This document shows, one piece after another, positions 17,792 through 26,209 of a stretch of DNA of 64,000 bases (its first letter is position 1; every line of letters begins with the position of its first letter). The DNA is taken from the NCBI RefSeq assembly GCF_934307085.1, contig NZ_CAKRCF010000010.1:10842-74841 (forward strand). The letters are read 5' to 3'. Origin of the DNA: an uncultured Anaerobutyricum sp. (GTDB lineage: Bacteria; Bacillota; Clostridia; Lachnospirales; Lachnospiraceae). The notes beneath the pieces were generated by a model, which did not search any database, was not told the DNA's origin, and saw only the letters and a program-made list of their open reading frames with translations. The translations under genes were made by a program, and so were the position numbers.

Positions 17792-18517
17792 ATGGATTAT
17801 TTATTAGATGTGCATACCCACACGATTGCCAGTGGTCATGCATATAACACAATTATGGAGATGGCGAAAGCAGGTTTTGATAAAGGATTAAAACTAATTG
17901 GAATTACTGAACATGCACCGATGATGCCAGGAAGCTGTCATGCAATGTATTTTCATAATTTAAAGGTAGTTCCAAGGACGATGTGTGGTATTGAGTTAAT
18001 GCTTGGGGTGGAACTTAACATTTTAGATTATGACGGGCATATAGATTTAGATACCCGTGTATTAAAACAGTTAGATCTTAAGATTGCAAGTCTGCATAGC
18101 GTTTGCATTCAGCCGGGAACAAAGAAAGAAAATACGCAGGCAGTTTTAGGGGCAATTCATAATCCATTAGTGGATATTATCGGGCATCCAGATGATGGAA
18201 TTTATCCTCTTGAATATGAACCAATCGTGGAAGCGGCAAAAGAAACAAACACGCTTCTTGAGGTAAATAATAACTCTTTAAATCCAGCAGGTTCCAGAAA
18301 GCATACAAAAGAGAATCTCATTGCGATGTTAGAGTTGTGCAAAGAATATAAACAGCCAGTCATTATGAATAGTGATTCACATGTATTTTGTGATGTGGCA
18401 AGAAGAGATTTCTCAGAAAAATTAATAAAAGAAATAGATTTTCCAGAAGAATTAATTGTAAACAGTTCTGTCGATGTATTTAAAGAATATATCCATCGAA
18501 AATATGAAGAAAAATAA
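17792..18517 (+). CDS. PHP-domain phosphatase (YcdX-like)
   Basis: 241 residues from ATG 17792, chosen because AAAGGATGAAG precedes it and the protein then opens MDYLLDVHTHT, the family start. Metal-binding histidines are seen in DVHTHTIASGHAY, TEHAP, ASLHS, IGHPD and the C-terminal NSDSH. Such proteins hydrolyse phosphomonoesters; the true substrate is not known. It is followed 57 bases later by the YerC gene. Confidence 0.88.
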   Translation: MDYLLDVHTHTIASGHAYNTIMEMAKAGFDKGLKLIGITEHAPMMPGSCHAMYFHNLKVVPRTMCGIELMLGVELNILDYDGHIDLDTRVLKQLDLKIASLHSVCIQPGTKKENTQAVLGAIHNPLVDIIGHPDDGIYPLEYEPIVEAAKETNTLLEVNNNSLNPAGSRKHTKENLIAMLELCKEYKQPVIMNSDSHVFCDVARRDFSEKLIKEIDFPEELIVNSSVDVFKEYIHRKYEEK

Positions 18518-18573
18518 ATACAAAGAAAAATAAATTAAGACGATAAAAGTTTTAAAGGAAGAGGTGAAACTTT

Positions 18574-18867
18574 ATGGGGAAAAGTGTACATAATGAGGAA
18601 ACCGGGAAGTTAATGGAGGGAATTTTAAAACTACAGTCCGTAGAGGAATGCTATGCTTTTTTTGAAGATTTGTGCACAGTTAATGAATTACTGTCATTAG
18701 GACAGCGTTTTGAAGTGGCAAATATGCTTCGTAATCATAAGACTTACAATGAAGTAGCAGAAGCAACAGGGGCATCTACTGCGACAATCAGCAGGGTAAA
18801 TCGTTGCCTGAATTATGGGACAGACGGTTACCAGTTAGTACTTGGTCGCATGGAAGAAGATAAATAA
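18574..18867 (+). CDS. YerC/YecD-family TrpR-like regulator
   Basis: 97 residues with a TrpR-type helix-turn-helix: LLSLGQRFEVANMLRNHKTYNEVAEATGASTATISRVNRCL. In Bacillus relatives this small protein lies near pcrA, and a pcrA gene occurs 2 kb downstream here. DNA-binding role inferred; the ligand is unknown. AAGAGGTGAAAC is the ribosome site. Confidence 0.9.
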   Translation: MGKSVHNEETGKLMEGILKLQSVEECYAFFEDLCTVNELLSLGQRFEVANMLRNHKTYNEVAEATGASTATISRVNRCLNYGTDGYQLVLGRMEEDK

Positions 18868-18898
18868 TTGAGTTTATCTGATAAGTAAATGGATTCCG

Positions 18899-19012
18899 AA
18901 AGCACAATAATCCATCTCCGTAACTTTATAGGCATTGTGTTGTGGTGAAGGTTCTTTTGAATCTTATATTTCAACACATGCTTTGTGTTATAGATATGGA
19001 TTATTGTGCTTT
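18899..19012. repeat. 114-bp compound palindrome between convergent genes
   Basis: A 17-bp perfect inverted repeat bounds the element (18899-18915, AAAGCACAATAATCCAT, with 18996-19012). An inner stem pairs GCATTGTGTTG near 18933 with CAACACATGC near 18972. The right arm runs into TTTT and a TTTTTTT run at about 19019-19025. It lies between yerC (+) and the DUF1836 gene (-), so it can serve as a bidirectional terminator, but it is larger and more structured than termination requires. Confidence 0.75.
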
Positions 19013-19042
19013 TAAGCTTTTTTTGTCTGTTAGATCAGAGAG

Positions 19043-19663
19043 CTATTTTTTCTTTGAAGACTTCTTTTTTTGGGGATTTTCGTCCCGTCTTTTATCGATA
19101 AGCTTCTCAATGATTTGTTTTCGAATATAAATATCGTATCCAAGCTGGTAGATGAAAGAAAAATCATCAAGGTATTCAGCCTCTTCTCTAGAAGGTGAAT
19201 GCTCGGCAAAGGAATTACGGCTTCGTTCCCACGTTTTTATAATATCTTCGGAAATAGACTGTTCATTCGATGCGTTATCGTCAATAATCTTTTGATAAAT
19301 GTCAGAAAGTGTTAATCCATTTTCTGTATTCTCCGGAAAATACTTCTCAGAAAGCGGCTCTAACAAACTTTGAATATCTGAGATGGACAACATACTCTTC
19401 AGATAATAAATCATAATAAGAAGAAAAATGTGTTCTCTGGAGTACTTCTTCTTATCAGAAGGGGGAAGAAGATGGTTCTTTGTATAGTTGTTGATCATCG
19501 TTTTAGTGAGAATTTTATCGTCGGGATATCTTTTTGAATCAGCTAATCTCGTATCCATTAATGTTGTTACCTGATCCATATATAATCCGATATCTGGGAT
19601 ATCTTCCGGTGGAATCGCTTCGGTTTTTAATAAGGTGTATAACCAATCTCTATAATTATCCAA
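19043..19663 (-). CDS. DUF1836-domain protein
   Basis: 206 residues. The conserved block RYPDDKILTKTMINNYTKNHLLPPSDKKKYSRE...LLIMIYYLK (about 42-95) is the DUF1836 signature, which resembles a MerR-like helix-turn-helix. The C-terminus is lysine-rich (KKKSSKKK). Function is unknown; a regulatory DNA-binding role is likely from the fold. It is transcribed against its neighbours. Confidence 0.85.
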   Translation of the reverse strand: MDNYRDWLYTLLKTEAIPPEDIPDIGLYMDQVTTLMDTRLADSKRYPDDKILTKTMINNYTKNHLLPPSDKKKYSREHIFLLIMIYYLKSMLSISDIQSLLEPLSEKYFPENTENGLTLSDIYQKIIDDNASNEQSISEDIIKTWERSRNSFAEHSPSREEAEYLDDFSFIYQLGYDIYIRKQIIEKLIDKRRDENPQKKKSSKKK

Positions 19664-19862
19664 AATGGTACCTCCATATGTTTTGCAAATGTTTGTGTAA
19701 CTATATTATATGGTTTTTATTACTATATAGCAAGGGAAAATATCGAGAAAATAAAATTCAGAACTTAAGTGACAAGGATGAGAAAGTAATGTATAATAAA
19801 ATATAAAGATGTAATTTTACAGCAGATGTAAAAAATGTAATATGTGTGCAAGGAGGTAAATT

Positions 19863-20882
19863 ATGGGATTATTCAAAAGTCAGCTTGCCAATGTAATAGA
19901 ATGGGAAGAATATAGAGATGATGTTATTTTTTATAAATGGAATAACAGCGAAATTAAAAAGGGTTCCCGTTTAATTATCCGTCCGGGTCAGGGCGCTATT
20001 TTTTTATACAATGGAGTTACAGAAGGCGTTTTTGAAAAAGAAGGAAACTATGATATAGAGTCAGATATCATTCCATTCCTCTCTACACTGAAGGGATTTA
20101 AGTTCGGGTTTAACAGCGGTATCCGTGCAGAAGTGATTTTCATTAATACAAAGGAATTTACCATGAAGTGGGGAACCAAGCAGGCTGTCAATATTCCAAC
20201 GCAGGCACTTCCAGGTGGGATGCCAATTCGTGCAAACGGTACGTTTCAGTTTAAAGTAGGAGACTATCAGATGCTGATTGATAAAGTGGCAGGAATTAAA
20301 AAGCAGTATACAATAGATGAAGTAAGGGAGCGTGTATTATCTGTACTTAATCAGCTTCTTCTTCGCTGGATTGTCCGTGAAGGGAAGGATATGTTTAATA
20401 TTCAGGCCAATGCTCTGGAGATTTCGCAGGGAATTTTGGGAGAACTGGATATAGAGATACAAAAAATCGGTCTTACTGCAACGGGGTTTCAGATTGATTC
20501 TGTAAGCTATCCGGAAGAAGTACAGAATATGGTAACAAAGGTAGCAAGTCAGAGTATGGTAGGTGATATGGGCAGATATCAGCAGATGGCAATGATTGAT
20601 GCCATGACGAATACAAGCAATAATGGCGGAAATAATATGGCGGCAGATATGGCTTCTATGCAGATGGGAATGATGATGGGTCAGCAGATGGTAAATCAGA
20701 TGCAAAATACGATGCAGCAGAGCCAAAATAATCAAGATCAGCAGATGCAGAATAATGCTTCGGTATCACAGAATGCGGCAACGCAACAGACAGGCAATAT
20801 ACCAAACTTCTGTCCGAACTGCGGACAAAAAATAGAAGGAAGTAAGTTCTGTCCAAACTGTGGTCAAAAGTTAGTGAATTAA
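19863..20882 (+). CDS. SPFH/band-7 protein with C-terminal zinc ribbons
   Basis: 339 residues. The first 235 resemble the SPFH 'virion core' subfamily (YdjI-like): WEEYRDDVIFYKWNNSEIKKGSRLIIRPGQGAIF. Then comes a Met/Gln/Asn-rich low-complexity stretch (about 240-310, many MQ/QQ), then two CxxCG knuckles (NFCPNCGQKIEG, KFCPNCGQKLVN) that would form one zinc ribbon. No signal peptide or clear membrane helix is visible. Possible roles are membrane-associated scaffolding or stress response; this is inference. AAGGAGGTAAATT is a near-perfect ribosome site. Confidence 0.85.
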   Translation: MGLFKSQLANVIEWEEYRDDVIFYKWNNSEIKKGSRLIIRPGQGAIFLYNGVTEGVFEKEGNYDIESDIIPFLSTLKGFKFGFNSGIRAEVIFINTKEFTMKWGTKQAVNIPTQALPGGMPIRANGTFQFKVGDYQMLIDKVAGIKKQYTIDEVRERVLSVLNQLLLRWIVREGKDMFNIQANALEISQGILGELDIEIQKIGLTATGFQIDSVSYPEEVQNMVTKVASQSMVGDMGRYQQMAMIDAMTNTSNNGGNNMAADMASMQMGMMMGQQMVNQMQNTMQQSQNNQDQQMQNNASVSQNAATQQTGNIPNFCPNCGQKIEGSKFCPNCGQKLVN

Positions 20883-20936
20883 AAGGTTGATATCGTGCTT
20901 AACTTATCCATGTACTAGTTTTAGAAAGGTTGAACA

Positions 20937-23153
20937 ATGAGTATTTACGATACTTTAAATAACGAACAAAGGGAGGCGGTCTTCTGCACAGAAGGCCCCC
21001 TTTTAATGCTTGCGGGTGCAGGCTCAGGAAAGACACGGTCATTAACACACCGTATTGCGTATTTAATAGAAGAAAAAAATGTGGCACCGTGGAATATTTT
21101 AGCAATTACTTTTACCAATAAAGCGGCGCAGGAGATGAGAGAGAGAGTAGATGCATTAGTAGGGTATGGTTCTGAAGACATCTGGATTAGTACCTTCCAT
21201 GCAACTTGTAGTCGGATTTTACGTAGACATATCGATTTATTAGGATACGATAGAAACTTTACGATTTATGATGCAAGTGATCAAAAATCCCTCATGAAAG
21301 AAGTCTTAAAAGAGATGAAAATTGATACAAAGCAGTTTCCAGAAAGGGCTGTGATGTCAGAAATCTCTTCTGCAAAGAATGAATATAAATCTCCTCTTGA
21401 TTATCGTAATGAATATGGAAGTAATTTTAGAAATCAGAGAATTGCAGATATTTATGAACGTTATCAGAAGCGTTTAAAGGAAAACAATGCATTAGATTTT
21501 GATGATTTGCTTGTGAAGATGGTAGATTTGTTTCAGACTAATCCAGAAGTATTAGAGCATTATCAGGATCGATTTCGGTATATTATGGTGGATGAATACC
21601 AGGATACAAATACAGTACAGTTTCTTTTGGTAAGTCTTCTTGCAAAAAAATACAGAAATCTTTGTGTAGTTGGAGATGATGATCAGTCTATTTACAAGTT
21701 TAGAGGAGCAAATATTTATAATATTTTAAACTTTGAAAAGGTATTTCCAGATGCACAGGTGATTCGCTTAGAGCAGAATTACCGTTCTACGCAGAATATC
21801 TTAAATGCAGCGAATGGTGTAATTGCGAATAATAAAGGAAGGAAAGAAAAGAGGCTGTGGACAAAGAATCCGAAAGGAGAGCTGGTTCATTTTAAGCAGT
21901 ATGATACAGAATATGAAGAAGCGGAAGGAGTAGTTTCTGGAATTAAATTTCTCTCTATGCGAGGGGTAGAATATAAAGATATGGCTATTTTATATAGGAC
22001 AAATGCTCAGTCTCGTATTTTTGAGGAAAAGTTAAAACAGAAAAATATCCCTTATGCAATTGTAAGGGGAATTAGCTTCTATGACAGAAAAGAAATCAAA
22101 GATTTGATGAGCTATTTAAAAGTAGTAGACAGTGGACTGGACGACCTTTCTGTAAAACGAATAATTAATGTGCCAAAGCGAGGCATTGGACAGACAACAA
22201 TTAACCGTTTGCAGGAATTTGCGATTTTAAACCAGATGAGTTTCCTTGATGCAGTATTTAATGCAGATGAAATTCCAGAAGTAGCACGGGCACTTGCAAA
22301 GCTTCGTAAATTTGCAGAAATGATTGAGGAGTTTCGGGAATATAGCAGTGAACATGGAATTAGTGAATTGTTAGAACATATTCTTGAGGTGACACAGTAC
22401 AGGGCAGAGTTAGAAACAGAAGGAACGGATGAGTCAATAAGTCGTTTAGAAGACATTGAAGAATTATTTAATGATATTATTTATTATGAAGAAGAAGAGG
22501 AAAAACCTAATCTTCGCGATTTTCTTGCAGAGAAAGATATGTATACTTTAAATGCAGGAATTGATAATTTGGAAGAAGAGAATAATAAGGTACTGCTTAT
22601 GACCCTTCATAATGCAAAAGGACTTGAATTTGATAATGTTTTTCTTGGTGGAATGGAAGAAGGTGTCTTTCCGGGCTTTGGAGCAATGCTATCTGGCGAT
22701 GAATCAGAAATAGAAGAAGAACGTCGTCTTTGTTATGTAGGTATTACTAGAGCAAAGCAAAGACTGTTCCTGAGTGCAGCAAAACGCAGAATGCTTAGAG
22801 GACAGACACAGTACAACCGGCATTCCCGTTTTATTGACGAAATTCCGGCACAGTACCTTGATACACCAAAGCGTGCTTCTGAACAGAGTGTTGTCAAAAA
22901 CACAGAACGTTCATCAAAATATCAATATGGAGCTCGTGCGGGTAAACCATATAATTTGAGTGATTTTAAAGTAAAACCAGTGGGCGAGCTAGACTATCAG
23001 GTAGGTGATCGCGTGAAGCATATTAAGTTTGGTGTGGGAACTGTGCAGGAAATCACAAAAGGCGGGAGAGATTTTGAAGTGGCAGTAGATTTTGAAAGAG
23101 TGGGACGTAAAAAAATGTTTGCATCCTTTGCAAAATTGAAAAAAGTAAAATAG
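20937..23153 (+). CDS. pcrA: ATP-dependent DNA helicase PcrA
   Basis: A superfamily 1A 3'-5' helicase for repair and replication-fork maintenance. 738 residues: Walker A LAGAGSGKTRSLTHRI near 25, motif Ia TFTNKAAQEMRERV, motif II MVDEYQDTN, motif III VVGDDDQSIYKFRGA, motif IV QNYRST, motif V LMTLHNAKGLEFDNVFL and motif VI RRLCYVGITRAKQRL. The C-terminal Tudor-like end YQVGDRVKHIKFGVGTV is typical of PcrA. Length matches the family. Confidence 0.97.
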   Translation: MSIYDTLNNEQREAVFCTEGPLLMLAGAGSGKTRSLTHRIAYLIEEKNVAPWNILAITFTNKAAQEMRERVDALVGYGSEDIWISTFHATCSRILRRHIDLLGYDRNFTIYDASDQKSLMKEVLKEMKIDTKQFPERAVMSEISSAKNEYKSPLDYRNEYGSNFRNQRIADIYERYQKRLKENNALDFDDLLVKMVDLFQTNPEVLEHYQDRFRYIMVDEYQDTNTVQFLLVSLLAKKYRNLCVVGDDDQSIYKFRGANIYNILNFEKVFPDAQVIRLEQNYRSTQNILNAANGVIANNKGRKEKRLWTKNPKGELVHFKQYDTEYEEAEGVVSGIKFLSMRGVEYKDMAILYRTNAQSRIFEEKLKQKNIPYAIVRGISFYDRKEIKDLMSYLKVVDSGLDDLSVKRIINVPKRGIGQTTINRLQEFAILNQMSFLDAVFNADEIPEVARALAKLRKFAEMIEEFREYSSEHGISELLEHILEVTQYRAELETEGTDESISRLEDIEELFNDIIYYEEEEEKPNLRDFLAEKDMYTLNAGIDNLEEENNKVLLMTLHNAKGLEFDNVFLGGMEEGVFPGFGAMLSGDESEIEEERRLCYVGITRAKQRLFLSAAKRRMLRGQTQYNRHSRFIDEIPAQYLDTPKRASEQSVVKNTERSSKYQYGARAGKPYNLSDFKVKPVGELDYQVGDRVKHIKFGVGTVQEITKGGRDFEVAVDFERVGRKKMFASFAKLKKVK

Positions 23154-23260
23154 AAATCCAATTTTGTTGTGCTGTAAACTAGTATTTAATAAATATTTTG
23201 TTGGTAAAGTCTTTCGTCTCGTGATATACTAAAGACAAAATCAATAAGGAGGATTGCACA

Positions 23261-23551
23261 ATGAAAAATATTGATGAATTACTCGGTGTTGCAAAATTAT
23301 CAGAATTAATGAGTAACGACAAAAAAGATGAATCAAAGAAAGTTTTATGGGTTCTGGCAATTATCGGAGCAGTTGCAGCAGTTGCAGGAATCGCAGCCGT
23401 AGTTTACAAATATCTTTCCCCAGATTATTTAGAAGATATTGATGATGACTATGACGATTTTGAAGATGATTTCTTTGATGAAGATGATGAAGTAGAAGAA
23501 GCAGAGAAAGAAGAAGAGAAAAAATCTGAAGAATCTACAGAAGAAAAATAG
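23261..23551 (+). CDS. Small membrane protein with acidic tail
   Basis: 96 residues: a polar N-terminus (about 1-28), one hydrophobic segment (VLWVLAIIGAVAAVAGIAAVVY, about 29-51), then a very acidic C-terminus of Asp/Glu runs with lysines. I do not recognise the family with certainty. Single-span topology with a charged tail suggests a membrane adaptor or a structural role. AAGGAGGATTGCACA is a strong ribosome site, and a terminator follows. Confidence 0.8.
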   Translation: MKNIDELLGVAKLSELMSNDKKDESKKVLWVLAIIGAVAAVAGIAAVVYKYLSPDYLEDIDDDYDDFEDDFFDEDDEVEEAEKEEEKKSEESTEEK

Positions 23552-23578
23552 GAATAGGAATTGTACAGATTCGAAGCA

Positions 23579-23620
23579 AAGAGTCGGCGTAACAGTGTAA
23601 AGTTACGTCGGCTCTTTTAA
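23579..23620 (+). terminator. Terminator after the acidic membrane protein
   Basis: AGAGTCGGCGTAAC (23580-23593) pairs with GTTACGTCGGCTCT (23602-23615), two G-U pairs, then TTTTAATAAT. The rest of the 301-base gap to the first tRNA is AT-rich and holds the tRNA promoter. Confidence 0.9.
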
Positions 23621-23777
23621 TAATAAGCCAATGAAGAATGTTATCAGATGGCTCTTTTATGCGGCAGATTGAAGAAAAAACAGAAAAATTAAAATATCAT
23701 AAAATAAGCAGTTAGTTGAGTTAATTGTCTAAAAAAAATATATTATTAAAAAAATTAAAAAAAGTTGAAAAAAACTG

Positions 23778-23806
23778 TTGACATTTCCTTTGGGGTGGTA
23801 TATAAT
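23778..23806 (+). promoter_or_regulatory. tRNA-cluster promoter
   Basis: Exact consensus TTGACA (23778-23783), a 17-base spacer and TATAAT (23801-23806), about 47 bases before the first tRNA gene. Confidence 0.92.
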
Positions 23807-23852
23807 GCATATTGTCAGCGCGAGAGAACAGCGCAGACAAAGAAGTGAATAT

Positions 23853-23927
23853 CGGGGTGTGGCTCAGCTTGGCTAGAGCGCTTGATTTGGGATCAAGAGG
23901 CCGCAGGTTCGAATCCTGTCACCCCGA
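23853..23927 (+). tRNA. tRNA-Pro (UGG)
   Basis: 75 bases with 7-bp acceptor CGGGGTG/CACCCCG, anticodon TGG in GATTTGGGATC and T-arm GGTTCGAATCC. CCA is not encoded. Identical to the copy at 24474. Confidence 0.97.
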
Positions 23928-23932
23928 TATCT

Positions 23933-24003
23933 GCGGGTGTAGTTCAATGGTAGAACACTAGCCTTCCAAGCTAGATACGTGGGTTCGATTCCCATCACCC
24001 GCT
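23933..24003 (+). tRNA. tRNA-Gly (UCC)
   Basis: 71 bases, acceptor GCGGGTG/CACCCGC, anticodon TCC in GCCTTCCAAGC, no encoded CCA. Starts 5 bases after tRNA-Pro; identical to the copy at 24554. Confidence 0.97.
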
Positions 24004-24052
24004 TCTGCAAGAGCAGAGTTTGCAATTATATATTGTAACTAACTATTTATGC

Positions 24053-24126
<74 letters not shown>

Positions 24127-24148
24127 TTTGTCAGGTTGTCCTGGCTAT

Positions 24149-24223
24149 GGTGGGTGTGGCGCAGTTGGTTAGCGCGCCAGATTGTGGCTCTGGAGGCCGA
24201 GGGTTCGAATCCCTCTACCCACC
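24149..24223 (+). tRNA. tRNA-His (GUG)
   Basis: Acceptor GTGGGTG/TACCCAC plus the extra G(-1) at 24149 opposite C73, the mark of tRNA-His. Anticodon GTG in GATTGTGGCTC. Confidence 0.96.
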
Positions 24224-24229
24224 TTATAA

Positions 24230-24301
24230 TGGGCTATCGCCAAGCGGTAAGGCACAGGACTTTGACTCCTGCATTCGCTGGTTCGAATCCAGCTAGTCCA
24301 G
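24230..24301 (+). tRNA. tRNA-Gln (UUG)
   Basis: 72 bases, acceptor TGGGCTA/TAGTCCA with one G-U pair, anticodon TTG in GACTTTGACTC, discriminator G. Confidence 0.95.
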
Positions 24302-24345
24302 TAGGATCAGTGATTCGAAAAGCTGGCTTATTAATAATTTAATAT

Positions 24346-24418
24346 GGGATATTAGCTCAGTTGGTAGAGCACTTGACTTTTAATCAAGTTGTCCGGGGTT
24401 CGAATCCCCGATGTCTCA
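24346..24418 (+). tRNA. tRNA-Lys (UUU)
   Basis: 73 bases, acceptor GGGATAT/ATGTCTC with G-U pairs, anticodon TTT in GACTTTTAATC, D-loop AGCTCAGTTGGTAGAGC. Confidence 0.96.
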
Positions 24419-24473
24419 TTCGAAAATCGTTGCTATAGCGGTTTTGGATTTTAAACAATATTATATAGTATAC

Positions 24474-24548
24474 CGGGGTGTGGCTCAGCTTGGCTAGAGC
24501 GCTTGATTTGGGATCAAGAGGCCGCAGGTTCGAATCCTGTCACCCCGA
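24474..24548 (+). tRNA. tRNA-Pro (UGG), second copy
   Basis: Sequence identical to 23853-23927, again followed by tRNA-Gly, so the Pro-Gly pair is duplicated within the cluster. Confidence 0.97.
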
Positions 24549-24553
24549 TATTT

Positions 24554-24624
24554 GCGGGTGTAGTTCAATGGTAGAACACTAGCCTTCCAAGCTAGATACG
24601 TGGGTTCGATTCCCATCACCCGCT
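24554..24624 (+). tRNA. tRNA-Gly (UCC), second copy
   Basis: Identical to 23933-24003. The Pro-Gly spacing of 5 bases is conserved between the two pairs. Confidence 0.97.
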
Positions 24625-24668
24625 TTCTTTTTTCGCCTGCGAGAAAAGATAATTGAATTACAGGATAT

Positions 24669-24748
24669 GCGGATATGGCGGAACTGGCAGACGCGCTAGA
24701 CTTAGGATCTAGTTCTTCGGAGTGCAGGTTCGATTCCTGTTATCCGCA
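24669..24748 (+). tRNA. tRNA-Leu (UAG), integration target
   Basis: 80 bases without a long variable stem, acceptor GCGGATA/TATCCGC, anticodon TAG in GACTTAGGATC, discriminator A. Its last 15 bases are the start of a 26-bp repeat that recurs at 33056, so an integrative element has inserted here while rebuilding the tRNA 3' end. Confidence 0.95.
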
Positions 24749-24759
24749 TAGTAAAAGCC
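24734..24759 (+). repeat. attL (tRNA-Leu side), 26-bp core
   Basis: A 26-bp sequence beginning TTCCTGTTATCCGCATAG and ending TAAAAGCC, identical to 33056-33081. It covers the last 15 bases of tRNA-Leu and 11 bases beyond. A terminator hairpin for the tRNAs follows at about 24756-24790 (GCCGGA...TTCCGG then TTTTTATTTTTT). Confidence 0.92.
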
Positions 24760-24854
24760 GGAGAGCCGCTATTTTAGTAGGTTTCCGGTTTTTATTTTTT
24801 GGTAGTGGTAATAAAATGGTAATATTTTTTTTGAACGGTTAGAATCAAAAGGCA

Positions 24855-24951
24855 TTATCAAAATCATAGTCAAAACCCTCAGAAGTTTTGATAATATGTT
24901 TTGATAAAGCGAGTACCGCTTGTTTCTGTGTATTCGCTGCCTTTATCAAAA
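24855..24951. repeat. Four TTTTGATAA sites near attL
   Basis: The 9-mer TTTTGATAA appears at 24886-24894 and 24899-24907 on +, and reversed (TTATCAAAA) at 24855-24863 and 24943-24951. The clustering 100-190 bases inside attL fits arm-type sites for the integrase or an excisionase. Inferred from position only. Confidence 0.55.
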
Positions 24952-25018
24952 CTTAACAGTATTGACAATGTGCAAGAAATTCCTCTATTGATGGCAGTCA
25001 GTAGGGGTTTTTTATTGT

Positions 25019-25681
25019 CTAGAGATTATTAATGTTCTCGGACACTTCATCCCAATGCTGATTCATACTAATAACATAATCTGGCCCGTAGTTGGTTCTT
25101 TTGTATCCTGCGTAACAACTTGCTGTTGCCACAAGGCTATCCCAACTTTTGATAATATCATCTTTTTCATGTGCCAGTTTGGCGGAAAAAGACAGCAGGG
25201 AAGCACGAGAACCTTCAAATTTTGTATCGTCTGCCATTTTGCCGGCATGGTCCGCAATAAGGCGGCGCATAGTAGGATTGTCGGAATATTTATCACTCAT
25301 TCGGAATACATCTTCCGGGGTCATAATTCCCGAATTGAGTAAAGATAAGGCGTTATCGTCAACAAGTTCCGGTTTAACAGAATAATAAGATGCGGCCGCT
25401 TCGTTGAATTCCTCAGTAATTTTTGATACGGTATTTTCGTAATCGTCCCAGATGTTTCTTGAAGCGTTCTTAAAAATATTTTCAGCATAAAGATAATTTG
25501 CTTTAGTTGATGCTATTCGGGCTGCTCGTTCACCTGAAAAAACCTCTGGTCTGTCAGAAGTGGACGCTTTGTCATAAGCTTCTTTTGCCTCTGTTAATTC
25601 GGCGAATGCTTCTAAATAGTTGGCTCTGGCTCTTTTAAATGCTTTGTCTAATTTGATTGCATTTTCTTTGTATGGATTCAT
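25019..25681 (-). CDS. Helical protein of unknown function, element cargo
   Basis: 220 residues, predominantly charged helices with likely coiled coil in the first 110 residues (KENAIKLDKAFKRARANYLEAFAELTEAKEAYDKA). No signal peptide or membrane segment, and no recognised catalytic motif. Last gene of the leftward module, next to attL. GAAAAGGAGTAAAAA is its ribosome site. It could be a phage-type scaffold or accessory protein, but I do not recognise it. Confidence 0.75.
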   Translation of the reverse strand: MNPYKENAIKLDKAFKRARANYLEAFAELTEAKEAYDKASTSDRPEVFSGERAARIASTKANYLYAENIFKNASRNIWDDYENTVSKITEEFNEAAASYYSVKPELVDDNALSLLNSGIMTPEDVFRMSDKYSDNPTMRRLIADHAGKMADDTKFEGSRASLLSFSAKLAHEKDDIIKSWDSLVATASCYAGYKRTNYGPDYVISMNQHWDEVSENINNL

Positions 25682-25777
25682 TTTTTACTCCTTTTCTGTA
25701 TTATATGTTTTTTTGGGACTCGGGTATAAAGTTACAGTGTATATTTTTTCTACCACCCCCTTTAAGTGAAAACGCCT

Positions 25778-26149
25778 TTATAATCTTGTTACGCCTTTAC
25801 CTGCCAAAGCACGAATATGAACTAATACAATTCTCTGGCGTCTTTCGTCTAAAGAATCAAACAGTTGCATGATTTCTTCTTTTTGTCTTACCTTTGCGGT
25901 ATCTTCCTGTGGTAACTTGTTTACTGTGTTCGACATGATAATTTCTTTCTTGTAACCTGTGTTACAATTCTCTTTGTAAACGCATCCACGTTGTAAGCCT
26001 AAGTAGTATGATGTTGTAACCAAATCTAATTTGTCCCGGCTATAGTCCCGTATAGCGTTGGTTTCTGGTATGGTGAGGTCATATTCTTCATTGGCTAAAG
26101 CAAGTTCTAAGCCTTTTCGGGACAGTTCAATTATTTGTTCTGTGTTCAT
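25778..26149 (-). CDS. Small phage-associated protein, unknown
   Basis: 123 residues. The N-terminus (MNTEQIIELSRKGLELALANEEYDLTIPETNAIRDYSRDK) looks helical; the C-terminus has EEIMQLFDSLDERRQRIVLVHIRAL, similar in style to short helical regulators. Unrecognised. AAAGGAGAACATAAAAAC gives the ribosome site. It follows the AntA-like gene in the same direction. Confidence 0.7.
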   Translation of the reverse strand: MNTEQIIELSRKGLELALANEEYDLTIPETNAIRDYSRDKLDLVTTSYYLGLQRGCVYKENCNTGYKKEIIMSNTVNKLPQEDTAKVRQKEEIMQLFDSLDERRQRIVLVHIRALAGKGVTRL

Positions 26150-26177
26150 GTTTTTATGTTCTCCTTTCTTGGTAAAT

Positions 26178-26200
26178 GGTGGGGTGTTCCGTATGGGGTT
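26178..26200 (-). repeat. Duplicate of the AntA-like gene's 3' end
   Basis: 23 bases match 26243-26265 at 20 positions, 65 bp apart. The second copy encodes PHTEYPT near the C-terminus of the AntA-like protein; this copy lies after its stop and would encode PHTEHPT in one frame. Confidence 0.6.
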
Positions 26201-26209
26201 ATTGTTAGT

